From NCBI GenBank assembly GCA_027627225.1, contig CM051028.1, positions 23,618,364-23,682,363 of the forward strand: a stretch of 64,000 nt of DNA. Direction: 5' to 3'. The notes under the pieces were generated by a model. That model did not search any database and was not told the DNA's origin. It saw only the letters and a program-made list of their open reading frames with translations. Position 1 is the stretch's first letter; each line of letters starts with the position of its first letter. The stretch comes from Congeria kusceri (Eukaryota > Mollusca > Bivalvia > Myida > Dreissenidae). The position numbers were made by a program, and so were the translations under genes. Of this stretch, positions 23,082 to 34,264 are shown in pieces.

Positions 23082-23741
23082 TATTTATCACATGCTTTTA
23101 AACGAAACAAAAATCTTCTAATTTTACCAAAACATGTTGATAAATCCAAAAAGTTGTGTACTGATGTGACGTCATTTCATGTTGACGACGTCATTTCACC
23201 AAAATAACGTCATCCGATTGGTCAGTCAAGAATATGTAGCCAATGAAAACGCTCAAAATGTTATCTTACACATGTGTAAGATAGAAAGATTAGTAATGGT
23301 TGTATTACACGGGAAACATGGTATAGCATGCGATAAACAAGTGTTTTAATACCTACACTTAAATGTACAAAATGTAAATACAACACACGTATGTCATCAG
23401 TAGGAAATACAATGCCTGTATGCAATACCTATATGTTGTGTAAGATACAAACACATGCAAAAGAATACAAAAATATGGAAGAGGAAAAAGTATACACATT
23501 GAAAATGAGACTAAAATTTAGTGTAATATACTAACAATATAGAAGCAGATTGAATAAAATGAAAACCCTAATTTTACAAGATAATATGACGGCTTTAAAA
23601 TAAAAAAAGTACATGTATATAAGCATCATTTAAGAGATAAGTTGTATAAGAAAGAAACCAATATTTATATTACATTATAAATATAAACAATAGAAACAGG
23701 TACATAAACTTTAGATAAACTCAAATCAATAACTGGAGGTC

Positions 23742-23915
23742 TGTTATGCCACCAAGGTGACCAATTGCCTATACAGCATTGTATACAACAAGAAAAAAAA
23801 CAAGTAGAAACATACGCCAAAATCTGAAATGAATATAACTTGGATAACCGCTATGAGAATGTCAGTGCAAAGCATAGGACTTAAAGCTGGTGAGAAGGTC
23901 GTGTGTACGTTAAGA
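23742..23915. repeat. Dispersed repeat, copy of the 37575 family
   Basis: It shares GTGACCAATTGCCTATACAG, then ATTGTATACAAC, and later AACTTGGATAACCGC and GTGCAAAGCAT with the copies at 37575 and 57176. Diverged. Confidence 0.55.
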
Positions 23916-24409
23916 GTTGTAGCTAGGAATACAAACACAATAAAATAAACATATTAGAGCATAGCACATACGTTTAGCAGAGGTAAATGTAATAAACACA
24001 CAACACATATATTTTTTATCGCAGATTTATCGAAATCGCACATTTATTGAAATCAACCGACACTGTTACAATAACATACCCATCTTTTGTTTTTAAAATG
24101 AGAGAAAAACAATATAATGCACAAACTTGATTGATGGTTAGTTGACGAAAACCAAAAATTCTCTAAAAAAGTCAAATTTCGTTTTCAAATTTTGTGTACT
24201 GCCCTTCATTTTGGCATATATATTTATTATATTTTTCTTTTCAACACCAGAACTAATGTCAACTTTTTTTTATTCATCCTTGATAAACATGGTTAAGTTG
24301 ATCGAGATACACGTTTAAAAATAAAAAATGCGTCACTTAAAATCTCTTAGGGTTAAAAATCAAAGATTACACTGAGACTACACGTTTTATTGTTCCAATT
24401 GTAGATACT

Positions 24410-24680
24410 GGGCCCGTATGCACAAAGCTCCTTAGGAAAAACTTAAGTCGATTCCTTAAATTCATAAAATTCATAAAATTCCTTAAGTCTCTGGCATTTT
24501 CATGCATAGGTCTTTTAACATTAAAATGTTGTAAACTTGCAAATATTGCTTATATGTTTATTATTGCAGCCTTCTTTGCATATAAATCATTGGATTTCAC
24601 ATAGAAAATTTGATCTAAAATTTTCACTTAAGTACAACCTTAGTTAAGATTTCCCTTAGGAGCTTTGTGAATACCAGCCC
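24410..24680. repeat. MITE, GGGCC...CACAAAGCTCCTTAG family, copy 1
   Basis: The left end GGGCCCGTATGCACAAAGCTCC and the reverse complement of the right end GGGCTGGTATTCACAAAGCTCC form an inverted terminal repeat of about 30 bp, continuing into CTTAGG / CTTAAG motifs. The length of about 270 bp matches the copy at 43572-43839. It lies where the terminal exon of gene B would be expected. Confidence 0.8.
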
Positions 24681-25254
24681 TGATGGCTAGTAACATGTGC
24701 ATCTTTAGACGATTCCAAACAATCGCAAATGCTTAAAAAATAAAGAAAACTAATTTATTTTGATAGTGGTGTTATTTAGCGTATTTATAAAATAAGAACA
24801 AATTTGCATGCATTTTTGATTCTGCATCCGTATATATCCAAAAATGCATCAAACCGAACAAGCTGCAACAAAATGTGCATTCCCTATAGTGCATCATTTT
24901 CCGCATATGTTTCTATTAATCTGAGTCCATATAAAATCGCTTGCCAAGCCATGTTATTTGTATATGTAATAAAAACGAAGCCCATTTTCATGCTGTCACC
25001 AGTAAAATACAATAATAAGCTGCACTGCTTTTTGCTACGTCTATATCAACATTTCTTTGTTGTTTATTTTTTATACATCTATATTTTCCGTTCTTCGGAC
25101 ACTGTGTTATTAAGGAAGTTCAAACTATTTATTTGATACTGTTGATATAGTACTTATATTACCGTGTTTGGAAACTTGTCGATAGATATGAAGACTTATT
25201 CCATATCTTTTTTTTCATAGTCGAAATAGTTTGCAATAAAGTATGTTTACATAC
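24681..25254. other. Presumed 3' region of gene B
   Basis: By comparison with gene A the last coding exon should lie here or under the MITE at 24410. I find no counterpart of the GGYLQV / TYINMEL exon. An ORF at 24804-25136 (plus) has no recognisable feature. Confidence 0.35.
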
Positions 25255-25273
25255 CTTTGTTTTGGGTTGTCTC
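25255..25273 (-). CDS. Gene B: 19-nt micro-exon of cytoplasmic tail
   Basis: GAGACAACCCAAAACAAAG on the minus strand lies between TTTTACAG and GTATGTAAAC. It encodes (G)DNPKQ, entering in phase 1 and leaving in phase 2. The micro-exon at 47296-47320 of gene A has the same 3' part (GACAACCAAAAACAAAG), the same GTATGTAAAC donor and the same phases, but is 6 nt longer. Conservation of both splice sites across the paralogues is the main evidence. Too short to be found by ORF search. Confidence 0.65.
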
Positions 25274-27454
25274 CTGTAAAATATAGTGTGACATTTTGAA
25301 AATTAATGATAAATGCTTACATGTAAAAGAGTAAAGGTGAGTAATTAAGTGGAATTTTGTTAGTAATATCAAAGCTTCTTGCTTTTAATTAAAAAAACTA
25401 ACACTCAATTGCGCAATTGTGTTATATCCTGTAATCGATTCTTTTTTCAAACATTTTGTCAATGAGCTATTACCATGTATTTGGTGGCTACTTATTAACT
25501 GTAGCAGGCATCAAAACGCTGATAGCGTAGAAAGATTGCTAGAGTGCACACATATTCCAACAGAAAATATACATTTGTTTAAATGAAATTGATTTTATTC
25601 AATGCCATTGTTATCAAAGACAAATCTAACTTTTCACTATTATAATATAGGTTTGTATGCAAAGTACTTATTGCAAACGTAATAATATGCACTGCACAAC
25701 AGTCAACGTGTCGACTAATCCTGAAAAGGTCTAAATAGCCGATGGAGCATATAAGCTGGGGGTATCGATTGTTAGTGCTTCGTAGCCTGCAAAGTAAAAC
25801 GTAGTTCACGTGATGCAATCTCTCGAAATTGCCCTACTTTAGACCCTTGGCTTCCGCCAACAGTCTTAAAATCGAAAGTACGCATCGCATGACCTATTTT
25901 TTGACCATGCAGGTTACGAGACATAAAAATTTCCAAACTAATACGCCTCGTCGGCTTGTTTAGGCATTGCCGATCGAATTTTTATTGGTATGCGTATTAT
26001 TCCGTTTGCATTAAAGAGTTTGGACGTAAACAAATGTTATTGAATAAACAGCAGCATTAATTACTCTGGCACCAAATTATTTTCAAGTTCCAATCAAGAA
26101 TGGTCACATGATCTCCCAAGCTGTTTTTTTTTTCCATGGCCAGTGTTTCCATGTTCAAATACCAGCTAACACCAATATATCGATAGTAAGGTCTATAATA
26201 ATGATGATTTTAAGACTTGTTTGTAAACCATAATAATAAAGAAAATCAACTTAATTCAAACAAATATTTGCTTCTAGTAACAAATGTGCTGATCATTCTC
26301 TTGCTTTTAGTTTCTTCCCTCAGTCCTCGCAAACCGTCTTTCTACGATGTCAGTGTTTTGATAAGATATGCCAACGTCGCCAGAGTGTACTATTTATAGA
26401 ATATGATGCACTCGACTATAGTTACGTAATGCATCATTAAAATAGGTGTTTCGTTTAGTTCTTTATTATTAGTTTTTAACATGTTCAAACGTTATTAAAA
26501 TGTGTAAATATGCCCCACAAGAAATGTAGCCTAAACATGCACCAGCTATAGCGCGATGAAAAGTTAAGAATAAGAATGTATACGATTTTACTCGGCACCG
26601 CGTGACCCAATTTACCCATTCCTCTATATACAGGCATTTAATTTTCCGCGATTTTACCCATAATTTGATCTTACATAAAGAGTTGAATAATCCCACAATT
26701 TTAAGCTTTTCAAACATTTCGTGTTCCTATCTGAATGATTAACATTTGATAAACCTTCTTGATATTCAAATGAACACTTCGCGTAGGTGATATGTCTATG
26801 CGTTTAGATCGTAGCTCGAAACCACCGGCTCTAAAATCGAGGTTCATCTAGTAGTTTAGCAAGCAACTTAACACGTAGATTACAATATCTCAATTTGTAA
26901 TCGAGTTATAGAGCGGAAACAGTTTTTTTTTCTATTTAAAGAAACGGTGGTTCTGATATAGAACCCGCTAATCCACTATGCAATCACAAGAGATGTGTAT
27001 TTTTTGGGTGGAAAATGTTGAATAATATCTTTTCTACGACACCTAAAGCATTAGCACTGACAAACCTTAATATTCAAAAACAAAAGAAAAATGCCTCCGA
27101 CGGGGCTTGAACCTACGACCACTGCTGGACTTTTAATTTAGCTGTATTTTCTTACAATCAGAAAGTAAAACACGTATTTTCAATAAGCGAAAAGCCTTTC
27201 AAACGCTTGATAATTGTAACTATTTCAAATGACATTTAATCATTGACGACACACTATTTCCAGTATATTTGGAATTTGTGACCAAAATTTTACAACTTGC
27301 CTATTAGAAACCTGTGAATAAGTCCTTCTTAATTCGGTGTTGATAAAGTTAATAGCGCGTTGTTAATATAGACATATTAATAAAGAAATTATGTATTTTA
27401 AAATTGTAATATTTGTGAGGGTTGAAAACAGACTCGACTGTGATAATAATATAT
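25274..27454. other. Intron of gene B
   Basis: AT-rich. No exon or repeat that I can support. A B-box-like GGTTCAAGCCCC on the minus strand near 27100 is discussed among the rejected items. Confidence 0.35.
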
Positions 27455-27525
27455 CTGCACGTTCATATGTGGTGTCAACCTCTATTTCTTCATAATCATG
27501 GCTAAGCGTTATGTTATTTCCTTTT
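27455..27525 (-). CDS. Gene B: cytoplasmic-tail exon with YEEI, donor lost
   Basis: Homologous to the gene A exon at 48072-48205, with the same acceptor context (TTGGTTTTCAG). It reads GNNITLSHDYEEIEVDTTYE and ends RA. The motif YEEI is the textbook ligand of Src-family SH2 domains once phosphorylated, and a second tyrosine lies in TYER. The end of the exon, GTGCAG, is followed by ATATAT where gene A has GTAAAT, so the GT donor is gone. Without splicing the frame would run on for 30 more residues to a TAA at 27363. Gene B may thus make a shortened tail or be a pseudogene. Confidence 0.6.
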
Positions 27526-27931
27526 CTGAAAACCAACTCAAGTGGTTGACCAATCGTAGCAGTTATTTAACAGGAATACATATTTAATGCTGTGAATCAA
27601 AGTTTAATACTAACTACATATAGATTGCGATGCGTTCCCATAAATATATTGGATACATTAAAATGATTGTTCAATATGATTTATCTATTTTATTTGCTTC
27701 GGCGTTTGCATTATAATCAATTGAGACATTGGGTTCAGTTAGTACCTGTGTGAAACATTTAAGTATTTAAATACTTACACAAAATACTCATATCAAATCA
27801 GTAAACAGTCTTTTATTTTAACTTGTATCAGAAAGATCCAGCAATATTTATAAAAAAGAAAACTTTCTTACAATGATTACTATATAGGTGTTCAAATAAT
27901 AAGTGTTCCAATATGGTAGAAATGTTCATAC

Positions 27932-27965
27932 CCCGGCGCTCCTTCGCTTGGGTTTGTAGTGCGTT
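27932..27965 (-). CDS. Gene B: 34-nt micro-exon of cytoplasmic tail
   Basis: On the minus strand a 34-nt exon lies between TCTACAG and GTATGAAC. It is the same length and phase (1 to 2) as the gene A exon at 48527-48560, and shares ACTACAAA followed by GAAGGA. It encodes (E)RTTNPSEGAPG. It joins the transmembrane exon upstream and the YEEI exon downstream in frame. Confidence 0.7.
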
Positions 27966-28098
27966 CTGTAGATGAAACAAATGGCCAATTTATGTGATTG
28001 CACCACGGCTAAATATAACATACAAGTAGATTATAACTGTATAATTAGACGATGACAGCTGACTTTCAAACGCAACATTTAGCAAAAACTTTATTGAC

Positions 28099-28311
28099 CT
28101 GTCATTGGAAACTGATTATTCACACGTCTGGGTGAGGTTTTCGTTGGCTCTTGTTTGTGTGCGGAAGCTTTCCGTCTCCTAGAGACGACCATCGAGCCGA
28201 CGCCGACAATAATTCCAACGACAAGGTCTCCTGCCACACAGCCTACGATGATATATATCTGGGAGGATACAGCTTCTACATCGGACTTACCGGTACTATC
28301 CGCTGGAATGG
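28099..28311 (-). CDS. Gene B: transmembrane exon
   Basis: A 213-nt phase 1-1 exon (acceptor TATTTCAG, donor ACAG|GTCAAT). It encodes a short stalk (IPADSTGKSDVEAVSSQ), a membrane segment (IYIIVGCVAGDLVVGIIVGV, then GSMVV) and a basic stop-transfer SRRRK, followed by a Pro/Thr-rich stretch. It matches the gene A exon at 48694-48933 from DSTGKSD through the RRK. One oddity is an Asp inside the membrane segment where gene A has Gly (AGDLVVG against AGGLVVG). A charged residue there is unusual for a single-pass protein; it may weaken insertion or allow pairing with a partner subunit. Confidence 0.85.
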
Positions 28312-28322
28312 CTGAAATACGG

Positions 28323-28437
28323 TTACTCACTATTTCATCGTGAGTAAAACAATTATTCCCTAATCAAAATTGTTTCAACCAACAAAAACAGAAACAACAA
28401 ACCAAATAGGTATAAGGCTTGTTATTGGCAGCAATTC
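28323..28437. repeat. 115-bp direct repeat, copy 1
   Basis: Nearly identical to 30025-30139, starting TTACTCACTATTTCATCGTG and ending TTGTTATTGGCAGCAATTC, with only about three differences. The start contains a small palindrome (ACTCAC...GTGAGT). It begins 12 bp upstream of the gene B transmembrane exon in transcript order. Confidence 0.9.
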
Positions 28438-30024
28438 TTCACATAAAATCGATTTTTGTTGGAGCCGGAACGCGCGTCTGTCCACAGTGGTTGTCGGTTA
28501 GATTGCTGTCCAGGACGGAAGAATACCACGGTAAACTACTGCCGAAACCATCTTCGAGTATGAACGAATAACTGGATGCCGTCTAAAGTATTTATCTCGA
28601 AAACTAAAACGATATTAAAACAAATTCTATAGAACAATTCTTAATAAGCAAATCTAAACATACAGATGCACCAACATTAATGTCAGTCACAAACATTCTC
28701 CATCCACTGCGAAACTATTCGTGCAAAACAAATGGCAAGCAATAAATTAAAAACGCATATAAGTGCATAAGGTGATGCATTAGTTTTGTTTAACGCAGCT
28801 GCAATATTTCTCAGATTTATCCAATACCACCAATCAAGAGAAGTGCGCGTATTACTTCACGGGCACTCCATACATGAATCGGTGATAATGAACGATTCGG
28901 GTAACTGCGAGCGGGATACGCAACCCTACTGGTCATTGTTTTTATATTTCTGTCTTTTTCTTTTCTTTTTTTATTAATGCCAGGGGGACGTATGAGGACC
29001 CATGGCTCTAGGTCAGTGTAAAGGTGCCTTCATCACCTCCCAAACCCTCTATATTTAGAGAAATCAGCAAATATGCAGCTAGTGATAAAGCGGCGACCGT
29101 CAAAAGTACTTTTACACAATACATGAACCAAACAGGAGGAATATTTCCGTATGCGCAATTAATAGAAGTATACTAGTATATAAATAAATAGCGACCTGTA
29201 TGCGCTTCTGAAATCAATAATAAACAGCAAATATATTTTCAAGCTCATACATACACAAATAGCTATAAATATTGGAATGAAACATAAATCGTTAGAATTA
29301 CACTGATATAATAACGCATATGACATATCACAGCAACTACATTAAACAAGCGTCAACAGCTAGACAGTAACAGCAACTGGATAAGAAATAATCACCGTCT
29401 GAAAAACATAGAAATCATTATTAGACACTTAAAATCACAGTTATAAGTACAGTTATAAATCACCGCGTAGGTTGCCGTCACCTAAAAATACTTCTAATTC
29501 AAGCATTTGGTATGAGATATGTGCTTCAAGCTCTGAATTAGTCTATGTATAAACTAACCAAAACACGTTTACACAACACATTATGAAAAATCACACGAAA
29601 TCTAATATATGCAAACAACAATTAGATAAAACAAAAACCATCCGCTTTTACTTAATCTTAGTGACCTTAATCGATCAAAGACGTTCAAACAACCATACGC
29701 TTAAATCACCGGTACTGAAAAGATACCAAGATTAATAAGAAATATTTATCATACAATAAAAATTCCATCTATCATTGTAAAAAGCAACAATACGATAAAG
29801 CAAAGCACTACAGATAAAAACGGGTGGGTGGGCGGGCCACTGACCTTACTTTGCTGACAATAAAATCTCGAGTGACAAACCATGCCGACTAACGTTTATA
29901 TATCCATACAAAACCATTCTATGCACGAGCTATTTTCCCGCTTTAAACGAAACGCAAACCGAATAATACCGTAAAATACCGAATACTATAAATAGAAACA
30001 ATTTAGAAACGTGAATACTTTTAT
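28438..30024. other. Segment between 115-bp direct repeats, intron of gene B
   Basis: About 1.6 kb with no ORF of note and no exon recognised. Together with the flanking direct repeats it has the outline of a small terminal-repeat element, or of a tandem duplication that lost its middle. Confidence 0.4.
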
Positions 30025-30139
30025 TTACTCACTATTTCATCGTGAGTAAAACAAGTATTCCCTAATCAAAATTGTTTCAACCAACAAAAACAGAAACAAC
30101 AAACCAAATAGGTATACAGCTTGTTATTGGCAGCAATTC
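30025..30139. repeat. 115-bp direct repeat, copy 2
   Basis: Same 115 bp as 28323-28437, in the same orientation, 1702 bp further on. The sequences outside both copies do not match each other. Confidence 0.9.
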
Positions 30140-30361
30140 GAATAAAACAAAGAAAGCAATTATTTACTTTTCAGGCCAATATTCTTGTAAAATGCCGATA
30201 TATGTAAAAGAGAAAATATATAAAGTATACTTAGTCAATAACAGTTCGTTCCGCTCAGAAAGACTGAAGATCACCGTCAGTGACTCATCGTGGACATCTG
30301 GCCTTCTAATCAGCACAGGGTACCATATATCGCATAGCACATCAGGATGGCCTACCCTCAA

Positions 30362-30690
30362 TCGCAGAGCACATAACTTGGCATTCAACCAGTTGCAGAG
30401 GACATAACTTGGCATTCCGCCAATTGCACAGCACATTACTTGGCATTCCGCCAATTGCAGAGCACATAATTTGGCATTCCACCAATTGCAGAGCACATAA
30501 CTTGGCATTCCGCCAACTGCTGAGCACATAACTTGGAATTCCACCACTTGCAGTGCACATAAGTTGGCATTCCGCCAATTGCAGAGCACATAACTTGGCA
30601 TTCCGCCAATAGCAGAGCACATAACTTGGCATTCCGCCAATTGCAAAAACATTATTTGGCATTCCGCCAATTGCAGAGCACATACAAAAA
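30362..30690. repeat. 31-bp minisatellite, 10-11 copies
   Basis: Unit ACATAACTTGGCATTCCGCC plus AATTGCAGAGC, with point changes among copies. The landmark GGCATT recurs every 31 bp (30380, 30411, ...). Long Cys-rich ORFs on the minus strand are products of the repeat. Confidence 0.9.
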
Positions 30691-30996
30691 TAACTATAGG
30701 CATTCCGCAAAGAATAAAAACAGAACCTAAAAAAATCCACTCGGCGTACCAACATCAGATACACCAGAAGGAGCAAAAGCAAAATACAGTCGAAACGCGA
30801 TGCTACAAATAGTCACTGGAGACACGGATTGTTTGTACTATTTCGTTTTTCGTAGTATCGCGTCTTTAGGAAATTACGGTGGTAACGTAATATCCTTACA
30901 TTCAATGTTAATTTACGTTATATCGTAGCGTTTTCCTACATTAGAGCACTTGTTTAATTAATTTCATTTGACATTACAGTTGTGTATTATTAGTCA

Positions 30997-31095
30997 CACT
31001 GTTTGTAACTGAGAGTGTATGGGATATAGCGAAGCTCTCGTATGGTATAAACCACTGCGGGTGTATAACCCATACACCCTCAGTCACTTACAGTG
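30997..31095. repeat. Imperfect palindrome, MITE-like
   Basis: The left arm CACTGTTTGTAACTGAGAGT with GTATGGGATATA pairs with the reverse complement of the right arm, CACTGTAAGTGACTGAGGGT with GTATGGGTTATA. An outer pair (ATATCTCACCTACTACC near 31106 and GTAGGAGGTGAGATAT near 31347) suggests the full element may reach to about 31360. Confidence 0.65.
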
Positions 31096-31867
31096 TAACG
31101 AATATATCTCACCTACTACCCTTCACTGGTTTCTTTTAATTGATATCACTTGAAAATCAACGCAAGAAAAACTTACAAAATAACACGATACACTTACAAT
31201 GAAGTGACTAAAATAAACAAAATGGCGTCATTAGAGTGCGTCATTTGACTTCGATGGGGTATTAAAATATAGCCTACCCATGGTGTATGGAAAATACCCC
31301 ATGTCCAAGTGACCGCTCTCAGCTAATCGCATCGCGTCATTTATGTAGGAGGTGAGATATACATGTATTCGCATTAGATCTACACAGAAAAAATATAACA
31401 TCTGCGTATTATAATCAAATTTGCAATGCCGTTTTTGTATCGGCAAACACTAAATCATACAGTCAAACGAAAATAATCTCACACGGCATCATTTTAAGTG
31501 GCTTAAAAAGACAACTAAACTTGTTAACAATTATCTTTGTCCATCGTGCAAACAAACTGACTTGATGTCTGAATGGGCAGAGGTATGCAGTCACGGTTGA
31601 AAAGGTGTGAAAAGACTATGCGACAATATAATTGGTAGTATCGTGTTAAAATTTCAATGCAAACATTATGATGGGATCGGAAAAATGTTCGTAGTCACGC
31701 ATATGTCGTAGTATCGCATCTATTTGTAGTTAAACATATATAGCATCCCGTCACTTCGTAGTATCGCGATTCGTACTTATCGGGTTTCGCCTGTATTTAT
31801 TAATTCATTAATATACGTTTAGTTTAAATGTATTTTTATAAGGATCTATTTAATGATATCATCGTAC

Positions 31868-32041
31868 CACTAAGTAGACACTCAGGTACTGGTTCACTCC
31901 AAGTGTTGTTTTCACATGTGATTACGTCAGATCCATTGATGACGTAACCTTTAGCGCACGTGAAAGACGCCTCGGAGCCATTGAATGTGCCGTTACTGAA
32001 GCTCACGATGCAATTGAACGGTGGATTGATAGTCGGACACA
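31868..32041 (-). CDS. Gene B: CCP/sushi domain exon (type d)
   Basis: A 174-nt phase 1-1 exon, acceptor ATTACAG, donor GTACGA. It encodes CPTINPPFNCIVSFSNGTF and, further on, CAKGYVINGSDVITC and WSEPVPECLLS. It is the only CCP module seen in gene B and joins straight to the transmembrane exon at 28099-28311. An extra fifth cysteine (FNCIVSF) replaces the TNGNISF found in genes A and C. The first exon (signal peptide) of gene B was not found in the 14 kb upstream. Confidence 0.85.
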
Positions 32042-32843
32042 CTGTAATAAAGTTATAAATATGAAAACATGGTATTATGTATAAGTATTTAAACTCATAT
32101 ATGTGTGTGGAGGTAAGAAGATCTCATGAGTTTAATAACAAAGGATCACCCATTGACAAACTTCGTTAACGATTTGTTTTAACTTGTATACGATAAAAAA
32201 TGCTAGTTATGTATTTTTATTATACTGTAATGATTATGACATTAATGTACTGTTGGATGCGACAATGTGTCGCATGCAATACAAAACAGTTGAACGGTCA
32301 AACAATCAAATATAAAAATTGTTTTTAACCAGTGGTTGTGGACACAATAAGCAATCAACTCAATCTCAAACATTAGTAATTATAGAGTGTGCCTGTGATT
32401 TTAAGTGTCTATTCTTTTAAGCTGAGTATAATACACAGACCTTTACATTCGTTCGAAACATTTACACGATATTACAGGCACGTTTTTATTGTACAAAGAT
32501 CGACGGTTAAGTTCAAATTTTGGTAATCCAGTGTCAAAAATGACGCAGTGTGGCTCAAACGTCAGGTACACTTTATTGTTCAATTTGACAAACTAGGTAA
32601 TGCTAAATAAGTCTACGACTTAGGCAGACATTACAGATTGCAGGGATAACTTGATGCTACTATTAACGAGAATTTGACACCATGTATCCCTTGGTTCCAA
32701 GTCACAGTCGCACTTGGCATTCTAGATAGTGTCCGCATTTGGTGTTTTAGATAGTCCCCGCAATTGGTATTCTACATAGTCCTCCTTACTTTATTGTATA
32801 TTCTGGCTTTCGAATATGACGCCATGCATTAGTCCATCTTTCA
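32042..32843. other. Upstream/intron sequence of gene B
   Basis: AT-rich, no exon or repeat supported. A signal-peptide exon like that at 17250 was looked for and not seen. Confidence 0.35.
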
Positions 32844-33328
32844 TTAAAGGGACTATTTCAACGAAATGGGCCCCAAAGGGCGGCAACTGCAGTAAACAAA
32901 ATCTGAAAATTAAATATGAATATTGGCATATAATAGAAGTTTAAAATAGTTAATGCATTCCGAGGAAAAAATCATCATAGAATTTAGACTGTGTTTGTTT
33001 TGCCCTTTTCTTGCTTCACGTCAGATTTGTGGATATCTTATATAACCATAGTATGCACGTTTATTTCCATAAATCAGAATAGCACAGTTGGTTACAGCGC
33101 TGACTACAGTCATTTTTTCTAGTGATTCCGTCGTTGTGAGTTCGATACCACTCTGTGTTTTCTTTTTTCAAGTGTTTTTCTTTATTGTTTTTTTATCAAA
33201 ATTCTTATAATGTAAAAAATTATTGAGACGTTTTTTTATTGTATATGCCTTTGTATTGCTCATTTCTTGAACATAATAACATTGAAATTGTTAAAGGAGA
33301 TCACTTTTTGTTGACATAGGCCCTTTAA
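32844..33328 (+). mobile_element. TTAAAGGG-TIR element with tRNA-like boxes, copy 1
   Basis: The ends TTAAAGGGACTATTTCAACG and (reverse complement) TTAAAGGGCCTATGTCAACA form a ~25-bp inverted terminal repeat. Inside, TAGCACAGTTGG (33080-33091) matches a Pol III A box and GAGTTCGATACC (33138-33149) a B box, 58 bp apart. Copies at 45067 and 63438 share ends, length and box position. This is either a MITE that took up a tRNA-like unit, or a SINE with acquired inverted ends. Confidence 0.7.
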
Positions 33329-34264
33329 GGATCGACATTTAGCATGCAAGTTACAATCGGCACTACAACATTAAAACTAACAGTAAATTGCGTACATGAT
33401 TTTAGCGGAACTCAACTTTTGACCTTCTCATTATCCAATCAAATGTTGTGAAAATTTCCCGCGAGTAATCCCAAATAAATAAATCCTAATATTGCATCGG
33501 CTAATTTGAAATTATTCGAACAACATAAAAGAAGAGGTGCAACATTCCAAAAGTATAGAGGATAGATTCGTATCAAGTTATGAATACTGATGTCAAATCT
33601 TATAATTGAATTACACAGTGCGCATACAATACAAGCTTCATATAAAAGGAATTATATTAAAATATTGTACATCAAATTTATACATCACAGAGCATTAAAT
33701 GTGTCATTTTGCTGCGATGTAAGCGAATACGACATTTGAGAGCCCCTTCTATTTTAATATGCAAACAATAAATAGCTAATATAGAAGACAATGCTTCCAT
33801 CGCATGAAAGGCGTATATTGAAAATGGCGTATTGACCTGATACTTGTGAAGGAATTTAACTGGACTTCAAGGTCAATATCAGGTCAGTCTTTCTTAACTA
33901 TAAGCTACATGTATATAATGCAGCGGAAAGGGAAGAAGATCGACACAATTACCGTTGTTGGCATATGCTTTACAACACGACGGGATATACAGACAGCCAA
34001 AAATAGATTTTGGAAATTCTTGAAAGCCTGTGCATACTAAAATACCATGTCGTGTATTTGTACCGATGCGCTATGTATTTATTTACGAGTATATATCGTC
34101 AACACATGATATTCAGTTTTACTCTCGTTCTCCTGAAAAAATACCTGAAAAGCCCACATTTATTTTTTGTTGTTGCCAAAAAGTAACATAAAAATATATA
34201 ATGATATGTTCGAAGGAGTATACCGGTAGTATGATTAAGTATGTGAGTATTGTGTGCCTTTCGA
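33329..34264. other. Non-coding stretch
   Basis: AT-rich; no exon, RNA gene or repeat that I can support. Confidence 0.35.

Noticed and set aside
27088..27130. tRNA-like B box (GGTTCAAGCCCC) on the minus strand
   Set aside because: The T stem does not pair well, no A box or acceptor stem is seen, and no copy elsewhere in the window supports it; not called as tRNA or SINE.
30164..30782. Cys-rich repeat ORFs of 146 and 179 aa on the minus strand
   Set aside because: Caused by the 31-bp minisatellite; three times 31 is 93, so frames cycle without stops. No signal peptide or gene context.
33080..33149. Possible functional tRNA gene
   Set aside because: A and B boxes are present but no acceptor stem or anticodon arm can be folded by eye, and it repeats inside a mobile element; kept as tRNA-like boxes only.
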